The notes under the pieces are model-generated. The model searched no databases. It worked only from the letters and a program-made list of their open reading frames with translations, and was not told where the DNA came from. Position numbers and translations under genes: made by a program. A stretch of 64,000 bases of DNA. Source: Hermodice carunculata (taxonomy: Eukaryota > Annelida > Polychaeta > Eunicida > Amphinomidae). Of the stretch, positions 21,953 to 33,640 are shown one piece after another. Positions within the stretch are counted from its first letter, which is position 1, and each line of letters starts with the position of its first letter. Where the stretch lies: the NCBI GenBank assembly GCA_964020975.1, contig CAXHWN010002633.1:459681-523680 (forward strand). Direction: 5' to 3'.

Positions 21953-22040
21953 TAACACCAAACTTTAACCCCTGTGCCCACAGTTGCCTCATACCTGACC
22001 TCTAACGCTTGTTATTTGTCCACAAGTGCCTCACACATAA

Positions 22041-23655
22041 CTTCTGATGCCTGCATGTGCTTTTGAGTGTTTAGCGGTGCACAGACAGAAGCTCCTGGTG
22101 CTGAAAGAGTTTCAACAAAGCTCGAGACAGACAAACCACCAAAGGATATCAGGGACAAAAAGTTTGAGCAGCCTCAAGCCACACAGATCAACTGGTAAGA
22201 TAACTTTGTGGACAAAGACAAAAGGTACAGTACATCACTATGCTGATCAAGACCGATTTTTAAATCTGTGTAAGCTGCACCTAATTACTCATCTGTATTT
22301 ACATGATATAGGCACTGGCAAAAACAGACACGCCTACAGCATAAAACAAGGAACTGGCAGGGAAAAAAGTACTGGGCCAATTATAAATAGGAGTTAGAAA
22401 TATAATAACTATGACACATCCTGCCCATAAACTGTTAGCCTGCAGTGTCAGCTGGTCTGTGATCCACTGCTCAGCTCTTCTAGCCACCCCTGGCTCAGCA
22501 AAGAGCATGGAACTGGAAGGCCATTTGCAGGACCCTGGTGGCATCTGAGGTATGCCCCTGAGTGTATTAGTTAATTTGAAAGTGAAACTCCTGGGTATGG
22601 GACACAGGAAAAAAGAGATACACATGGGCACTTTGGGTTTAAATCTACCATCCTGTGCCCACCGCAATGGTTCCCAAAGATACCTCAACTTTGTTTCAAC
22701 CCATTCTCTCTTTACATTTTTTCACTTGGTTCATTTGCATTTCTATCTTCTTCCACTTTGTGTTCACAGTGCATTAATTTCCCTCAGGTTCAGAACTTGT
22801 TTCATTTGTTGTAATGTGTCCTTTGATCCTGTTCTGTGTGTAGTGCATTTTTGCACACTTTCATTTTCACGCATGTTGGTGTCTGTTGTAGCAACATTAT
22901 ATGTAGGCCTATGCAAGGAAATTAATAGGCTTCCTGTTCTATTTCAGAAAACAAGAGGACTGTGATATATCCCTGTGCTTAGCTGGCCTTGGATGCACAA
23001 ACTGATGTAGTGACATCCAGAATAATAGGTTGCACCCCTATATTGGCCACAGAGGGCAGCACAAAGGTATAATGTCTAATGACCACCACTGTAGGATTTG
23101 GCTTGACCAGAGTGGTGGAATTTGTGGCAGGCTCAAATCTGTTACATATAATTTTAATTCAGATTTTGCCATCACAAAATAGAGTGATTTGAATAATTAA
23201 TTTTGGGCATATTTTTTTTCCGGGGTGGTCGGAAATTTAAAGCTGATATTGGGTGCAGACATGTGAAAATTCAACATGACTGCGTTCAGGTGGGGCAAAG
23301 TCAAAAGTTTGGTGTTCATCATATATATTAATGCCTCTTATTTTGTGAGGCAGACTTGAACTTAATTGGTGAGCATAGTCTTCATTAAAGTTAAAGCTCT
23401 TACTCTCAGATACGCCAGGATGTGTTATAATGGCCGCCTATGGGAAATTCAATTTAGTGGTGCCACCTAATACCGAGGTGATCTTTGCCGAAAGAGGCTA
23501 CTGCATCACTTAGTATGCCATATGGCATAATGACCCTCGGCTGGCTACTGAGACAGTTTGGGAGGCACTGGCAAAGGACTCGGAGTTAAGTGTAAAAGAA
23601 ACTGAAGCATTACAACCTTACTCTCTCCTTTGTCAGTATCCCCAAGCTGTCCCAG
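22041..23655. other. Non-coding stretch with diverged repeat pieces
   Basis: Opposite-strand ORFs overlap at 22,299-22,688 (minus, 129 codons) and 22,552-22,965 (plus, 137 codons); both are Phe/Leu/Cys-rich and lack domains. AACAAGAGGACTGTGATATA at about 22,950 resembles the start of an interspersed repeat and is matched in type near 39,950. Confidence 0.4.
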
Positions 23656-23659
23656 CAGC

Positions 23660-23925
23660 TAGGCCAGGGTCATTACCCAATATAAAAAGAATTTTAACAA
23701 ACCCAAAACTGTAAGCCCAAGTACTGTTTGAACACTATCAAGTCTGATATTCCACAACCAAAGTCCTATTCTGTATCAATTACTGAAAAGCTGCATACTT
23801 CTAAAGCATAATAACAAATTATTTTGTGTAAGGAACAAATGATATTCGTAAAATTTAAATTTAGAAGAAAACCACAGGCTTCATTAGCCTTTATATAAAA
23901 TCAGGTCATCAGCACGGAACCAGGG
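23660..23925 (-). mobile_element. Family E repeat, inverted copy
   Basis: Its reverse complement matches 39,995-40,260 over about 265 bases. Shared phrases are GCTGATGACC, ATAGGACTTTG, CTTGATAGTGTTCAAAC and GGGCTTACAG. The two copies lie 16 kb apart in opposite orientation. Non-coding; class unknown. Confidence 0.7.
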
Positions 23926-24783
23926 CAAGACTTGCTTCTGTGCCATGACTAATCCCCGGACAAGTCATTCTGCTGACTGATATACCAGGTGGTGCAGTAG
24001 CCTCTTTAAGACCGCCATCGCGTTGTACTGCCTATCCCAGCTCTACTGTTATTTCATGGTTACATGCTCACAACATGTAATGTGTTTACTGTAGCTGACA
24101 CATGCTAAGGGATCTTTCCTGCTGAACATTCTTCCATGTTGCCTGTTTGTAGGCACTACAACATTATGTTGCCACTTTGTAGTGTACACTACCCTTCCAT
24201 ACTCCCACTGAGCACGGCAAGGGTGTTTTCAGTGGGCAGACCTTTTGCACAGGTATGGCAATCCTTGATCATGCTCGCTGCGTTGGAGTAAGTCAGCGCT
24301 GGTGAGACAGGGCTGCACATGACAGCTCAACATGCTAAATGCCACAGGTTAACACTCTACCCCCAGTCTCTCCCACTACAGCTGGTTCCAAACCGGCGTG
24401 GGACCACCTGATCTGCAACCTAACTGGGACCGTTATCTGAAGGTCTCATTTCATAGAAGCATCAACATGTATCCCCTTGTTCCCAGCCAGTCACTGTGAT
24501 GATTCAGTTTTTCGTTTTTTTCCAGCTGGACAGGGTGACCACCTGTAGACATACAGCACATATACATAATAAACCTTTATACCCACTTCACTGCACAGCT
24601 CTGCAGTATCTGCTTGCACTACAGGCAGAATGCTAATCAAATTCAAAACTGCTATAAAAACATTGGCATTCTGGGTATGAATGTTTGAGAACACGTATTT
24701 TGAAAATATTCAAGCAGAATGACCAATCTTGTAGTATTATAATATCAATGTATGTATCTTAATTTTGGACAGTAAATTAAACT

Positions 24784-25495
24784 TTAAGGACAGTTAAGAC
24801 GCCAAAAACCTCTCCATGGCCGATTTTGAGATTTTAACGGTTTTTACAAGATGAATGTCCTTTCTATTAGTTGTCAAAATTTCAAGCTTTCAATGATGGT
24901 AGAAATATGAGAAAACTGCCAAAAACCACACAGATGTGTGGACATCCGAACGTCCATGTCTCATTCTTTTGGTTTTGAGCCGCCAAACGGAACAATGGCA
25001 CCCGTCAATCATACTTAACAGCCTGTCACGGCCCATGGCAAAAGGAGAGTGGTATCAGGGCGGCAATGCGAACTAAGGCAGCATGCCGAAAGTATGTTTG
25101 TGGGCAGGGATAAGATGCAAACATGCTAAGATATCACAGCCCTGGTGGTTTACTTTATAGTTATCTTGCTTGTTTTGCGTTCTAATGAAGGGAGACTTTA
25201 AATGTTCAAGAGGAGCGGGAATCGTCAGACGATGTCCCTTCAAACTTAAAAGGCCGTGCCGCGATGGATTACCCCAGTGGTCCTTCACACCAAAGACAGG
25301 CGGCGAAAAACCTGACACCTTAATCAACAATACCCGCGTACAAAATAATATTTTGTCAAAACCCAGGGAAAAGAAAAGAAATTCTTTGGAGTATGGCGAG
25401 TACACACATATATGATATGTTACCCTAACGCAAATACATTTTGAGCTAGGATTGACCAAAGTGGGATTTATTTTTGGTGTCTTACCTGTCCTTAA
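24784..25495. mobile_element. TTAA-flanked DNA transposon remnant, 712 bp
   Basis: The left end TTAAGGACAGTTAAGACG and the right end complement TTAAGGACAGGTAAGACA continue into CCAAAAA on both sides, giving inverted ends of about 26 bp with two mismatches. Each end carries TTAA, the target duplication of piggyBac and Kolobok transposons. The interior is CpG-richer than its surroundings (25,220-25,340). The minus-strand ORF of 145 codons spans most of the right half but has no recognisable transposase motif, so this is probably a non-autonomous element. Confidence 0.75.
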
Positions 25496-25914
25496 TGACC
25501 AAATATGCATTGTGTGTTGAAAGACTTCAGCTTAACTCAACATTCTACAGAGACTAGCTAGAAATGTTGACTTTGATTCATGCATGGCCATTTTCAAAAC
25601 ATTCATAGCCTCATTTTAATTATTCCTCGTTAGTATGGCACTTCTATGGAAAAATAAATGCTCAAAAACAGATACCAGGCTTTAAAATTTGTGTATTTAG
25701 ATTTCACTTGTGATTATTCAGAATTATTACCTGGAGCAAACCTACCTACTATTGAACTCACCAGGCCCAGAACTTAATTAACTTTTGAAAATTTGTGAGG
25801 CAGTAGATAACATATCCCTTCCTTATACGAGGGATCTGTTTGATCCATGGCATATTCCGTATAACTTAAGAAACTTTGATAAACTTAAACCAGCTGCACT
25901 GGTTTAATCTAGGA
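25496..25914. other. Non-coding stretch, no gene recognised
   Basis: AT-rich sequence with no ORF of interest and no repeat ends. Confidence 0.5.
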
Positions 25915-26065
25915 CTTGGAGAAAGGGGCCTTTTTGGATAAAAATTTAGGAAGAAATTTTGTACCTTTTTGGGAATCCTGTATGATTTTAGATAATTTCA
26001 GGGGATTGGGAACAAATTTGGGGCCTTCTCTTCAAATTCGGAAAAATGAAAAGGCCCCTGACACT
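25915..26065. mobile_element. hAT-like MITE with GGGGCCTTTT ends
   Basis: GGGGCCTTTTT near 25,927 and AAAAGGCCCC near 26,050 are inverted. The interior (ATAAAAATTTAGGAAG, then TTTTGGGAATCCTGTATGAT) matches 39,410-39,520. The right end complement CAGGGGCCTTTTCATTTTTC is typical of hAT non-autonomous elements. The target duplication was not resolved. Confidence 0.55.
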
Positions 26066-26425
26066 ATGGTAGAATAATCCCTGGTGACTTTTTAGGGACT
26101 TTTATTGCTTTTTTACATATACTGGGGTCTATAACTTGTACTAGGATGTCTTTAAGAGCCTCTACCTCCTGTCACCACATCTTGATGTATCCCACCCAAT
26201 ACTGGTGATACTAGCCATTGGCTTATGTTGTGTTTTTAAAAGTGATGCACAATAAAACTTATCTATCATCTGCAAAAATGCATCTTGTATCATAATATCA
26301 AAACATGTATCTGCAACACTGCACCTTGTAGTATTAAAATATCAATACAGTGTAAAAGTATCTAAAAAAATGCATCAGAGATTTTACTTATGGGGGGAAA
26401 AGGAGGAGAAAATATCTGTTTTCTG

Positions 26426-26673
26426 TTCACTCTTTCAGTACCAATGACGTCTAAAGTTGATCAACTTAAGTCAGACAAGTCTGAATTATCATTGGGATCC
26501 CAGATGCATAATCCTCGTAAAAAGGCCTTTCATTCAAGTACCAGTGTGCCTACAGTTCCAGAGAGAATACCCCAAGTCAACAGCTTTTCTCGGCACACAT
26601 TGGGCCCATTGCACTCAATGCGAGCTGAGAAAAGCTGTTGACTCCGTTCAAAATTTGGCACTGAAAGGGTTAA
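26426..26673. mobile_element. TTAA hairpin MITE, 248 bp
   Basis: The left end is TTCACTCTTTCAGTACCA (TTAA changed to TTCA) and the right end complement is TTAACCCTTTCAGTGCCAAA. The right half has a hairpin with outer arms GTCAACAGCTTTTCTC and GAGAAAAGCTGTTGAC (about 26,577-26,642). Same family as 8624-8870. The three short ORFs here are incidental. Confidence 0.75.
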
Positions 26674-27344
26674 AAGGTAAAATTTACAGAACTCTTCATT
26701 TTTGATATACATTTAAAAAACAAGTGACCATTTCTTAGAAAATCCCTGATACCTTTCTGCCCTCAAGGGTTTATTGTGCCTCGTTTTTATTTGAATCAGA
26801 TCATTGAATCAGCTTTCGAGATATATCCATGTGAAACTGCCATTTTGGTGCAGAAAGCTACTGTCTGGTCAAACCTAGTGGTCAATACAGTCTTCTGACC
26901 ACCATGTTAACATAAGGGGCATTTTGTTCATTTCTTCAGATTGTATCGGGGTTAGATCTGCAAATTTGGACATGTGACAGACAACATATATGTCTGTCAA
27001 AATATCTCCAAAGCTCCAAATGAACATCACCATTGAAAGCCCACTGGACATTACCTTTTACATGATACAAACACCTCCTTCAGAGGTATTCCCACTGTTT
27101 CTGGTTTTCCCTGCATTGGAAACCGTCCAATGGTGAAACACGGGTTATCATTGGCATCTTGTGGCACTAAGTGTGTCTTTATATGCCAACAATTCTGGTA
27201 ATGTGACCACCATGGAGTCATGTTGTGGTACAGTTTAACCCCATAAATGAGCACCAAAAGGTTACTCCTGCATATTGTCTGAAGCAGCCGATGTTTTAAT
27301 GTTTCCCCATTGTGTTCTAGACACAGAAATACATGAAAAGGATA
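26674..27344. other. Non-coding stretch, no gene recognised
   Basis: Unique-looking sequence without convincing ORFs or repeat ends. Confidence 0.5.
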
Positions 27345-27962
27345 TATACTAACAAGCGGCCCAGTGGCCTGATGTTCCCCTGATACATACTGTGATGACC
27401 ATCACCAAAAATTCATTTCCTGAAATGCATTCCCTCCATGACCCCAAGAAATAAGTCACCGTCATCCAGGTGCTGCAACATCCAACTTCCACATGAACAC
27501 ATATTTGTGGTCTATTTGGTATCCTTCTTATTCTTTATCAACATATTGAATCTACTGTCCTTTTCTTAAGTACTTGAGAATAGATAAGTGCTGCTACCAC
27601 CAGGTAGCTAATTGCCACATTTTTGTCTTTTTGCCTAATTAACATCCCTACCATGTTTCGTCACGATCAATGAAAAACTCTTCAGGAAACAGCATTTTCA
27701 ATACTTTCATATTTTTCGATCAATGAAAAACTCTTCAGGAAACAGCATTTTCAATACTTTCATATTTTTCCCCATAATTACATAATACTACAGGTGGCAC
27801 CACTATTGAACTGCATTCGGCAAGTCCTGAAAGTTATGAGAGGCTATCTTAAAACCTGTGGACTGTATCACGCCCACAAGTAACAGTGTAGAGATGGCAG
27901 GACAGACATGCGTGATTGACAAAAGCTCTGTAGTCTATGGTCAGGAGAGCTAACGAGTCCAA
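27345..27962 (+). mobile_element. Family A interspersed repeat, short copy with both ends
   Basis: The head is ACAAGCGGCCCAGTGGCCTG, followed by the body (TGATGACCATCACCAAAA, CCTGAAATGCATTCCC). The tail is GTCTATGGTCAGGAGAGCTAA, ending about 27,955. At about 618 bp it is an internally deleted copy. It contains a 53-bp exact tandem duplication at 27,664-27,769. Confidence 0.75.
27664..27769. repeat. 53-bp exact tandem duplication
   Basis: The segment starting CGATCAATGAAAAACTCTTC is repeated immediately without any difference, so it is a recent duplication (or an assembly artefact) inside an otherwise old family A copy. Confidence 0.9.
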
Positions 27963-28286
27963 GCTTATATCATTTGCCTTCCGGGAGAAAGATGCAAGCA
28001 TGAACAAGAATGCAACACAGTTCTGGAAAACAGCACCGACCCCTGTCTTTTCTCATCTTTATAAAGTGATGTAAAAATAACATTACACTTTCCTTTTGTA
28101 CCCACTTTCTCCCCACATCGCACAGGTCAACTCCTTGCTGCCGTAATGTAATCCTATACCTAATCTGTCGGCATGAGTCTACACTATTTCTCATGTATGG
28201 TGGTCAGGGATATTTATAAAGTGACATCAATACTTGGTATCAGGAGGTAGAATGTGTGAAGCCATTTTAGGTTTCTGTTTCAACAA

Positions 28287-29019
28287 TAAGTGGTGCCTAC
28301 TATTTGCAATCATTGCCATAACAGAGTGTTTGTTGTTTGTGATCAACGACATGCCAAACTTCCAGCTGTTTGTGATCACTGCCCATGACAAAGTATCTGC
28401 TGTCTGTGATCACTACCATGTCAAAGTATCTGCTGTCAATGATCACTACCATGTCAAAGTATCTACTGTCTGTGATCAATGCCCAGGACAAAGTATCTGC
28501 TGTCTGTGATCACTACCGTGACAAAGTATCTGCTGTCTGTGATCAATGCCCAGGACAAAGTATCTGCTGTCTGTGATCACTACTGTGACAAAGTATCTGC
28601 TGTCTGTGATCAATGCCCAGGACAAAGTATCTGCTGTCTGTGATCACTACCGTGACAAAGTATCTGCTGTCTGTGATCACTACCGTGACAAAGTATCTGC
28701 TGTCTGTGATCACTACCGTGACAAAGTATCTGCTGTCTGTGATCAATGCCCAGGACAAAGTATCTGCTGTCTGTGATCACTACCGTGACAAAGTATCTGC
28801 TGTCTGTGATCAATGCCCAGGACAAAGTATCTGCTGTCTGTGATCACTACCGTGACAAAGTATCTGCTGTCTGTGATCACTAACATGTCAAAGTATCTGC
28901 TGTCAATGATCACTACCATGTCAAAGTATCTACTGTCTGTGATCAATGCCCAGGACAAAGTATCTGCTGTCTGTGATCACTACCATGTCAAAGTATCTGC
29001 TGTCTGTGATCACTACCAC
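28287..29019. repeat. 33/34-bp minisatellite grown from a pogo-like MITE end
   Basis: Nineteen clean units run from 28,387 to 29,019: thirteen of 33 bases (ending CACTACCGT or similar) and six of 34 bases (ending CAATGCCCAG). They often alternate as a 67-base higher-order unit. The shared core is GTATCTGCTGTCTGTGATCA. Upstream, 28,287-28,386 begins AAGTGGTGCCTACTATTTG, which matches the left end of the pogo-like MITEs at 11,389 and 31,367, and then decays into the array unit. The unit itself aligns with that MITE end (TACCTGCTGTATGCAGCCACTACTGT). ORFs in all frames are artefacts. Confidence 0.9.
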
Positions 29020-29112
29020 GCCAAAGTAGCTTGTATTTATGGCTACTGTTTTGTGACACATAAAATTTACTTATCAAGTTTTGTGGCTTCTGTGCAGTGC
29101 CACATGTGGTAA

Positions 29113-29222
29113 CCAGCATGTGATCTTTGCTATGCTGAAAGATCAAAAACAGCATGTGATCTTTGCTGTGCTGACAGACTGAAAACAGCATGTGATCTTT
29201 GCAATGCTGAAGGATTGGTAAC
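29113..29222. repeat. 36-bp tandem repeat, 3 copies
   Basis: Units starting AGCATGTGATCTTTGC at 29,115, 29,151 and 29,187, with a partial fourth. Separate in sequence from the 33/34-bp array just upstream. Confidence 0.9.
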
Positions 29223-29344
29223 ATGCAGCATGTATTATATATGCTACCAACACTTACTACTGTCATCTGCCACATCAGACTTCATGACAAAATGCCTATT
29301 TTCCCATTGTGAACATATAACACGCATTAACTACAGGCATCATC

Positions 29345-29525
29345 CACACACACTGAAGATGATGAAGAGTGTATTTTGACAAATTGCAGACTCAAAGGGC
29401 TGCCTTCCAACAAACAGTAATTTTAAGGTTGCAAGCGTAATCCCCCCACACACTAAAACTGATGCAGCGTGCATTTCGACAAATTGGAGACTCAGAGGGT
29501 TGCTTTCCTACCAACAGACACTTTA
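29345..29525. repeat. ~100-bp tandem duplication
   Basis: The phrases GACAAATTGCAGACTCAAAG (29,378) and GACAAATTGGAGACTCAGAG (29,478), with their flanks, recur at 100-base spacing at about 85 percent identity. Two copies only. Confidence 0.8.
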
Positions 29526-30690
29526 ACATGGTTTTCAACTCTCTGATACAAGATTATTCCCTCTCATCATTGATAGTTCCATTTCTTTGAATTTCCAATT
29601 TTTATGTTTAAAAAAATCTTACTTTCATTTATAATTATTATTTTAAGTATACAAAGTATGAAACATGTCAATTTTCTACCCAGTTCCTGTAGACAGCCAT
29701 CTCTTTGCCTTCCAACCAAACTGCAGGCACTTTCAGGTCTGCCTAAGCTGGCAGGGAGGAGGACAATGTTCCCCGGGAGTTATATTACTTTCATATTTTG
29801 GATTCCATTCTCTGTCTTTTGGCTGGCTATCCTTAGACATGTTGGAATGAATGAGGCCTACTGCTGGACCCAAAATGAGACCTTGCAGGTCCCCTAACAA
29901 GCCGTAACCCCGCCTACCTCACATGACAATGTATCAGCTTTTGCTCATGGAAACAAAATTAACGTCAACCATAGGCATCCAGACCTGAACGAACATACGA
30001 AGCCACTTGTTACTGCTACCTCACAGGAACAAGTTTCCCATCAAGTAACGCTTCAGGGAATAACCAAATTTATATTGCTTTAGAATTTGCATGATGTACG
30101 TGGCAAGGATACACAAAAAACCAAATGCCATACAGCCAGAGTGACAATTGATGGTAAGATATTAAACAGCCAAATTTCCTGCTGACATTAAATACACCTA
30201 CAAATTAAACTTGCCACAAAGTGAAACATATTAAAAGGCTGAGCCAGCAATATGTTTGACATGTCATTCCCTCTATCCCTGTGCAGAAATTATGAGCCCA
30301 ATCATAAAGATTAGATGGCTAAATTAGCAACTCCAGCATCAGTCAGCCGCCCAAGTACCATCCTGAATGTTACAAGTTCCACCTACGTCAAACTTCTTAC
30401 CACCAGAAAAAAGTAGTAAATTTTGTTTAAAAGCAAGACTTCACATAAAGGCCACTGATTACCATCATTAATAGTGTACACGGAGACTCCAAAAATTTCT
30501 CTTTCTCTTTTATGCCAATGGTTTTTAAAAAATGTGTATCATCTGATGGCAGATGTGGACTGTTTTTGGAAATTAAAAGGTGCAAGTCACATTTGCCAGG
30601 ATGCAAGATGTCTGACATATTCTCATTTCAACAGACTAGATTAAAACTCCAACCTCAACTCACAGAGTTGATTTTCTCCTTTTATTTCAG
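29526..30690. other. Non-coding stretch, no gene recognised
   Basis: ORFs at 29,604-29,897 and 30,427-30,718 have no domains. No repeat ends were found. Confidence 0.45.
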
Positions 30691-30801
30691 CTGTTCCATG
30701 TGGTTGTATTTAAACTGAAAACCCTGATAGTGACACGATTCCCATGGATCCATTGGTTAGAAAAAAATCGTATTTGCTACGTCCACCAGCTCAAAGCTAA
30801 G
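30691..30801 (+). CDS. Candidate exon, 37 codons, with a second acceptor downstream
   Basis: CTCCTTTTATTTCAG (ending 30,690) is a good acceptor. The frame from 30,691 reads LFHVVVFKLKTLIVTRFPW and on to YVHQLKAK, ending at GCTAAG/GTGTGC. After 112 bases another good acceptor (TTATCCTTTACAG, ending about 30,913) is followed by KWEDGKT and a stop, which would make a short terminal exon. The composition is hydrophobic and AT-rich, and no domain is recognised. The pair of acceptors in one orientation is the main support. Confidence 0.2.
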
Positions 30802-30924
30802 GTGTGCAATTTAAATTATGTTGTTTGTATTTAAACCTAATGTCATTTATCAGCTTCCCTTTTTCATCATCTTTAACAAGGTCACCTCCTCTGCTTGTTG
30901 TTATCCTTTACAGAAATGGGAAGA

Positions 30925-31364
30925 TGGAAAAACCTGAAGACTGACACAGCAACCTGTTTAAACTGCCTCCTGTCTTGGAATGCCAGTTGGCTATTGAAAT
31001 AAGCTTCCTTATTAGTATTTTGCGCGATGTGGGATGCTTATGCCATGGTGCCAAATGCTCAAGGCATGATATCACTGGTCAATGCAAGAACGCTTGCGCA
31101 TCTAGCATCACAAAAATTTGTGCTGTAAATGCCAGCCTGTCACATCAATTGAAAGTTCTGCTACACACATGAAATATGACCATGCCAGTAATGCTTGCAT
31201 CATCAAAACTGGCTAGCATAAAGGATGACGAATAGAAAAATTGGTACTGTACATGCAAATCATCAGCATTTGAAAGTTACAATGTTTCAATACAACAATA
31301 CAATATTTGTACAATATATTTGACATAAGCTTGGAATCCGGCATACAAAAAGAGTACATATATA
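30925..31364. other. Non-coding stretch, no gene recognised
   Basis: Unremarkable AT-rich sequence up to the next MITE. Confidence 0.5.
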
Positions 31365-31366
31365 TA

Positions 31367-31525
31367 CAGTGGTACCTGCTGTATGCAGCCACTACTGTCA
31401 GCAGCCACTACTGTCAGCAGCCATACTGCTTTTTGTGGTCACCTTGCTGGGACACAGAGGTCACCTGTTCTATGTGGCCACTTTTTCTTGGATGAAGGGG
31501 TGGCCACAGACAGCAGGTTCCACTG
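31367..31525. mobile_element. pogo-like MITE, complete copy (159 bp)
   Basis: TA flanks both sides. The left end CAGTGGTACCTGCTGTATGC and the right end complement CAGTGGAACCTGCTGTCTG form the inverted repeats. Just inside the left end CAGCCACTACTGT is already duplicated in tandem, the same kind of local expansion that seems to have produced the large array at 28.4 kb. Confidence 0.85.
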
Positions 31526-32435
31526 TATACATATATATGTAAAGAGATGTCTGTCAAAAACTAAATTTGTCAGTTAGGCACAAGAATATGTCCACATCAC
31601 ACAGAACAACACTGGACCTGAAAATGAACATCAGTCAATAGCACATACATGTGTGTACGCTCTGCTGACTGGTAACCTTTTCATGTTTTAAGCAGAGCCA
31701 AAAACCATGTTGAAAACTGTATGCAATGTACACCCACACCATTATCTTAAATGTGACACACACAAAAAAATAACTACCAGCTTCCCATGAGATCAATTAT
31801 GACATATTTATAGCATATTCAGCATTACTGCTGAGATCGCTAAAATCTGATTTATTGATGTGTTATCAAATCTGACAGAAAAGCTGAAGCCCAAAGATGC
31901 TGCATACAAGATTCTGAAAACTGGCAAATTTTTTGTCAATAACACAGATGCATGTTTTGTGGATTTTTTTTAATTTTTCATTTTATTTGTAAAAATAAAT
32001 CTGAAACTTCCTTGTCCTGGCAGCTTCTTGCAGTGGCCTATATCTATAGCATCCTTGTTGTAACATAATGGTTACAACCCCCTACCATCAACAGGAGGTA
32101 TCCATAAGTAGCTGTGGTCATGCGCTGCCCTCTATCCTGTGACAAGGAACTTGACAGGAAGGATAACAGATTCATGTATGCAGTAGGACAAAATATGTTT
32201 TATACTAAAAAATAGCAATCGGAAAACGCAAAAGCCTAAGAAAAGTCATTCATGTAGTTCAAAACATAAACAGCTGCATAAAATATTCAGAATTTTTCAT
32301 TTGTTTACCAGAAAAAGTATAATTTTCAGATCTTTTGGTGACAAAATTGATGAATGTGCCCTCATCACGGTGGAGGCATATTTCTGTTGCCAGCGACATA
32401 GGTAGCTAGAACAGGTCCCCAGTGACATGAATTCC
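31526..32435. other. Non-coding stretch, no gene recognised
   Basis: AT-rich sequence with no ORF or repeat ends of note. Confidence 0.5.
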
Positions 32436-32437
32436 TC

Positions 32438-33210
32438 CTATAGCTCTATCCCTGGTATAACCTATAAATCATCCCTATACCTGCAGCTCCATCCCTGCTA
32501 TAACCTATGGATCATCCCTATACCTGCAGCACTATCTCTACTGTAACTTACAGTTGTATCCCTGCTGTAACCTATAGATCATCCTTACACCTACAGCTCT
32601 ATTCCTACAATGACCTACAGAAACATCATGCCACAGGTCTATCCCTGATGTTATTTACATAGATATATCATATTACAGCTCCATCCTTGCTGCAGTGTAC
32701 AGATACATCATCCCTCCAGCTACCTATACATCATCCTTACACCTCTATCCCCGCTATAACATATAGATCTATACACCACTTCACAGCTCTACTTCTGCCC
32801 TGCCATAACCTACAAGATCATCACCCTATATGACTAAACTGCTGATGCAGTCCTAAGATTCATCATCTGTGCAGGGGCTCTGTTCCTGTTGCAATCTGGA
32901 GATAATCTCACAAAAGCTTCACTGAGGACCTAAGTCTTGCCTGCTGTAACCTGGATAGATCACTGACACAATCACTCTTACAGTTGTTGCCTGCAGATAC
33001 AGCCCTAACTGCTTTACCCCAATAGTATGTACCCACAGCCCCAGCCTGCTCCTTGCAGTCTCAACCATTCCATAACCTTGATTGACCACATTTACAGTTG
33101 TATGCCTGCTGCAGTCTGGAGACGTATCCCTCCCAAAGGCTTCACCCAAGCATGCAGGGTCAAGATATTTATCATCCCTTCCGGCTATAGTCCTGCTGCA
33201 ACCTAGACAG
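32438..33210. repeat. Degenerate ~43-bp minisatellite
   Basis: Units of the type AGCTCTATCCCTGCTATAAC then CTATAGATCATCCCTATACC start at 32,442, 32,485, 32,528, 32,595, 32,635 and 32,677, mostly at 43-base spacing with some shortened units. The pattern is clear to about 32,870 and fades into scattered CTGCTG and ATCATCC phrases by about 33,210. The ORFs of 120 and 75 codons in the faded part are incidental. Confidence 0.8.
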
Positions 33211-33469
33211 ATAACAATGTGGCTCCACTTCTGGAGTAGATATACAGTGGTGTCCCCCACCCTCCACCTCCACCCCCGCAAGGAGCCTCTGGCTGTCTGG
33301 CTGCTCTGACACAGCTTTCAATCACCTACTCATGCTGCCACCCTTCCTACAACAGGTATCACCCTTCCCCATCACCATGCAATTACATGTACAACAGCCC
33401 CTTACACAATGAGACAGGGAACCTCCTTGCTCTTCCCCTAAACACTCTGCATGCCCTCTTGTGCCGGGA

Positions 33470-33640
33470 CACACAGAGAGGGGCCGGGCCCATCATCATT
33501 AATTAGTCCAAAGACCAGAGGGCCAGTTGTGGCCGCGATGTGTCATTATTGATGCGTTCATTTGCAGTCATGCCTTATTGATTTTTCCAATTTGACACAT
33601 CATCTCTGTGTAATGAGTCGCGATAGCTGCAGCGCCATGT
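33470..33640. promoter_or_regulatory. Enhancer-like island (candidate conserved non-coding element)
   Basis: Non-repetitive, balanced composition with clustered homeodomain-type cores: CATTAATTAGTC, TCATTATTGATG, CTTATTGATTTTTCC and GTAATGAGTCG. It also has GGGCCGGGCCC and GTGGCCGCGATG. There is no useful open frame. This texture is what deeply conserved developmental enhancers look like, but conservation cannot be tested here. Confidence 0.3.

Noticed and set aside
28234-29112. Repeated-peptide ORFs in several frames, resembling a repeat protein
   Set aside because: The units are 33 and 34 bases mixed, so no single frame survives across the array, and all frames on both strands are open equally.
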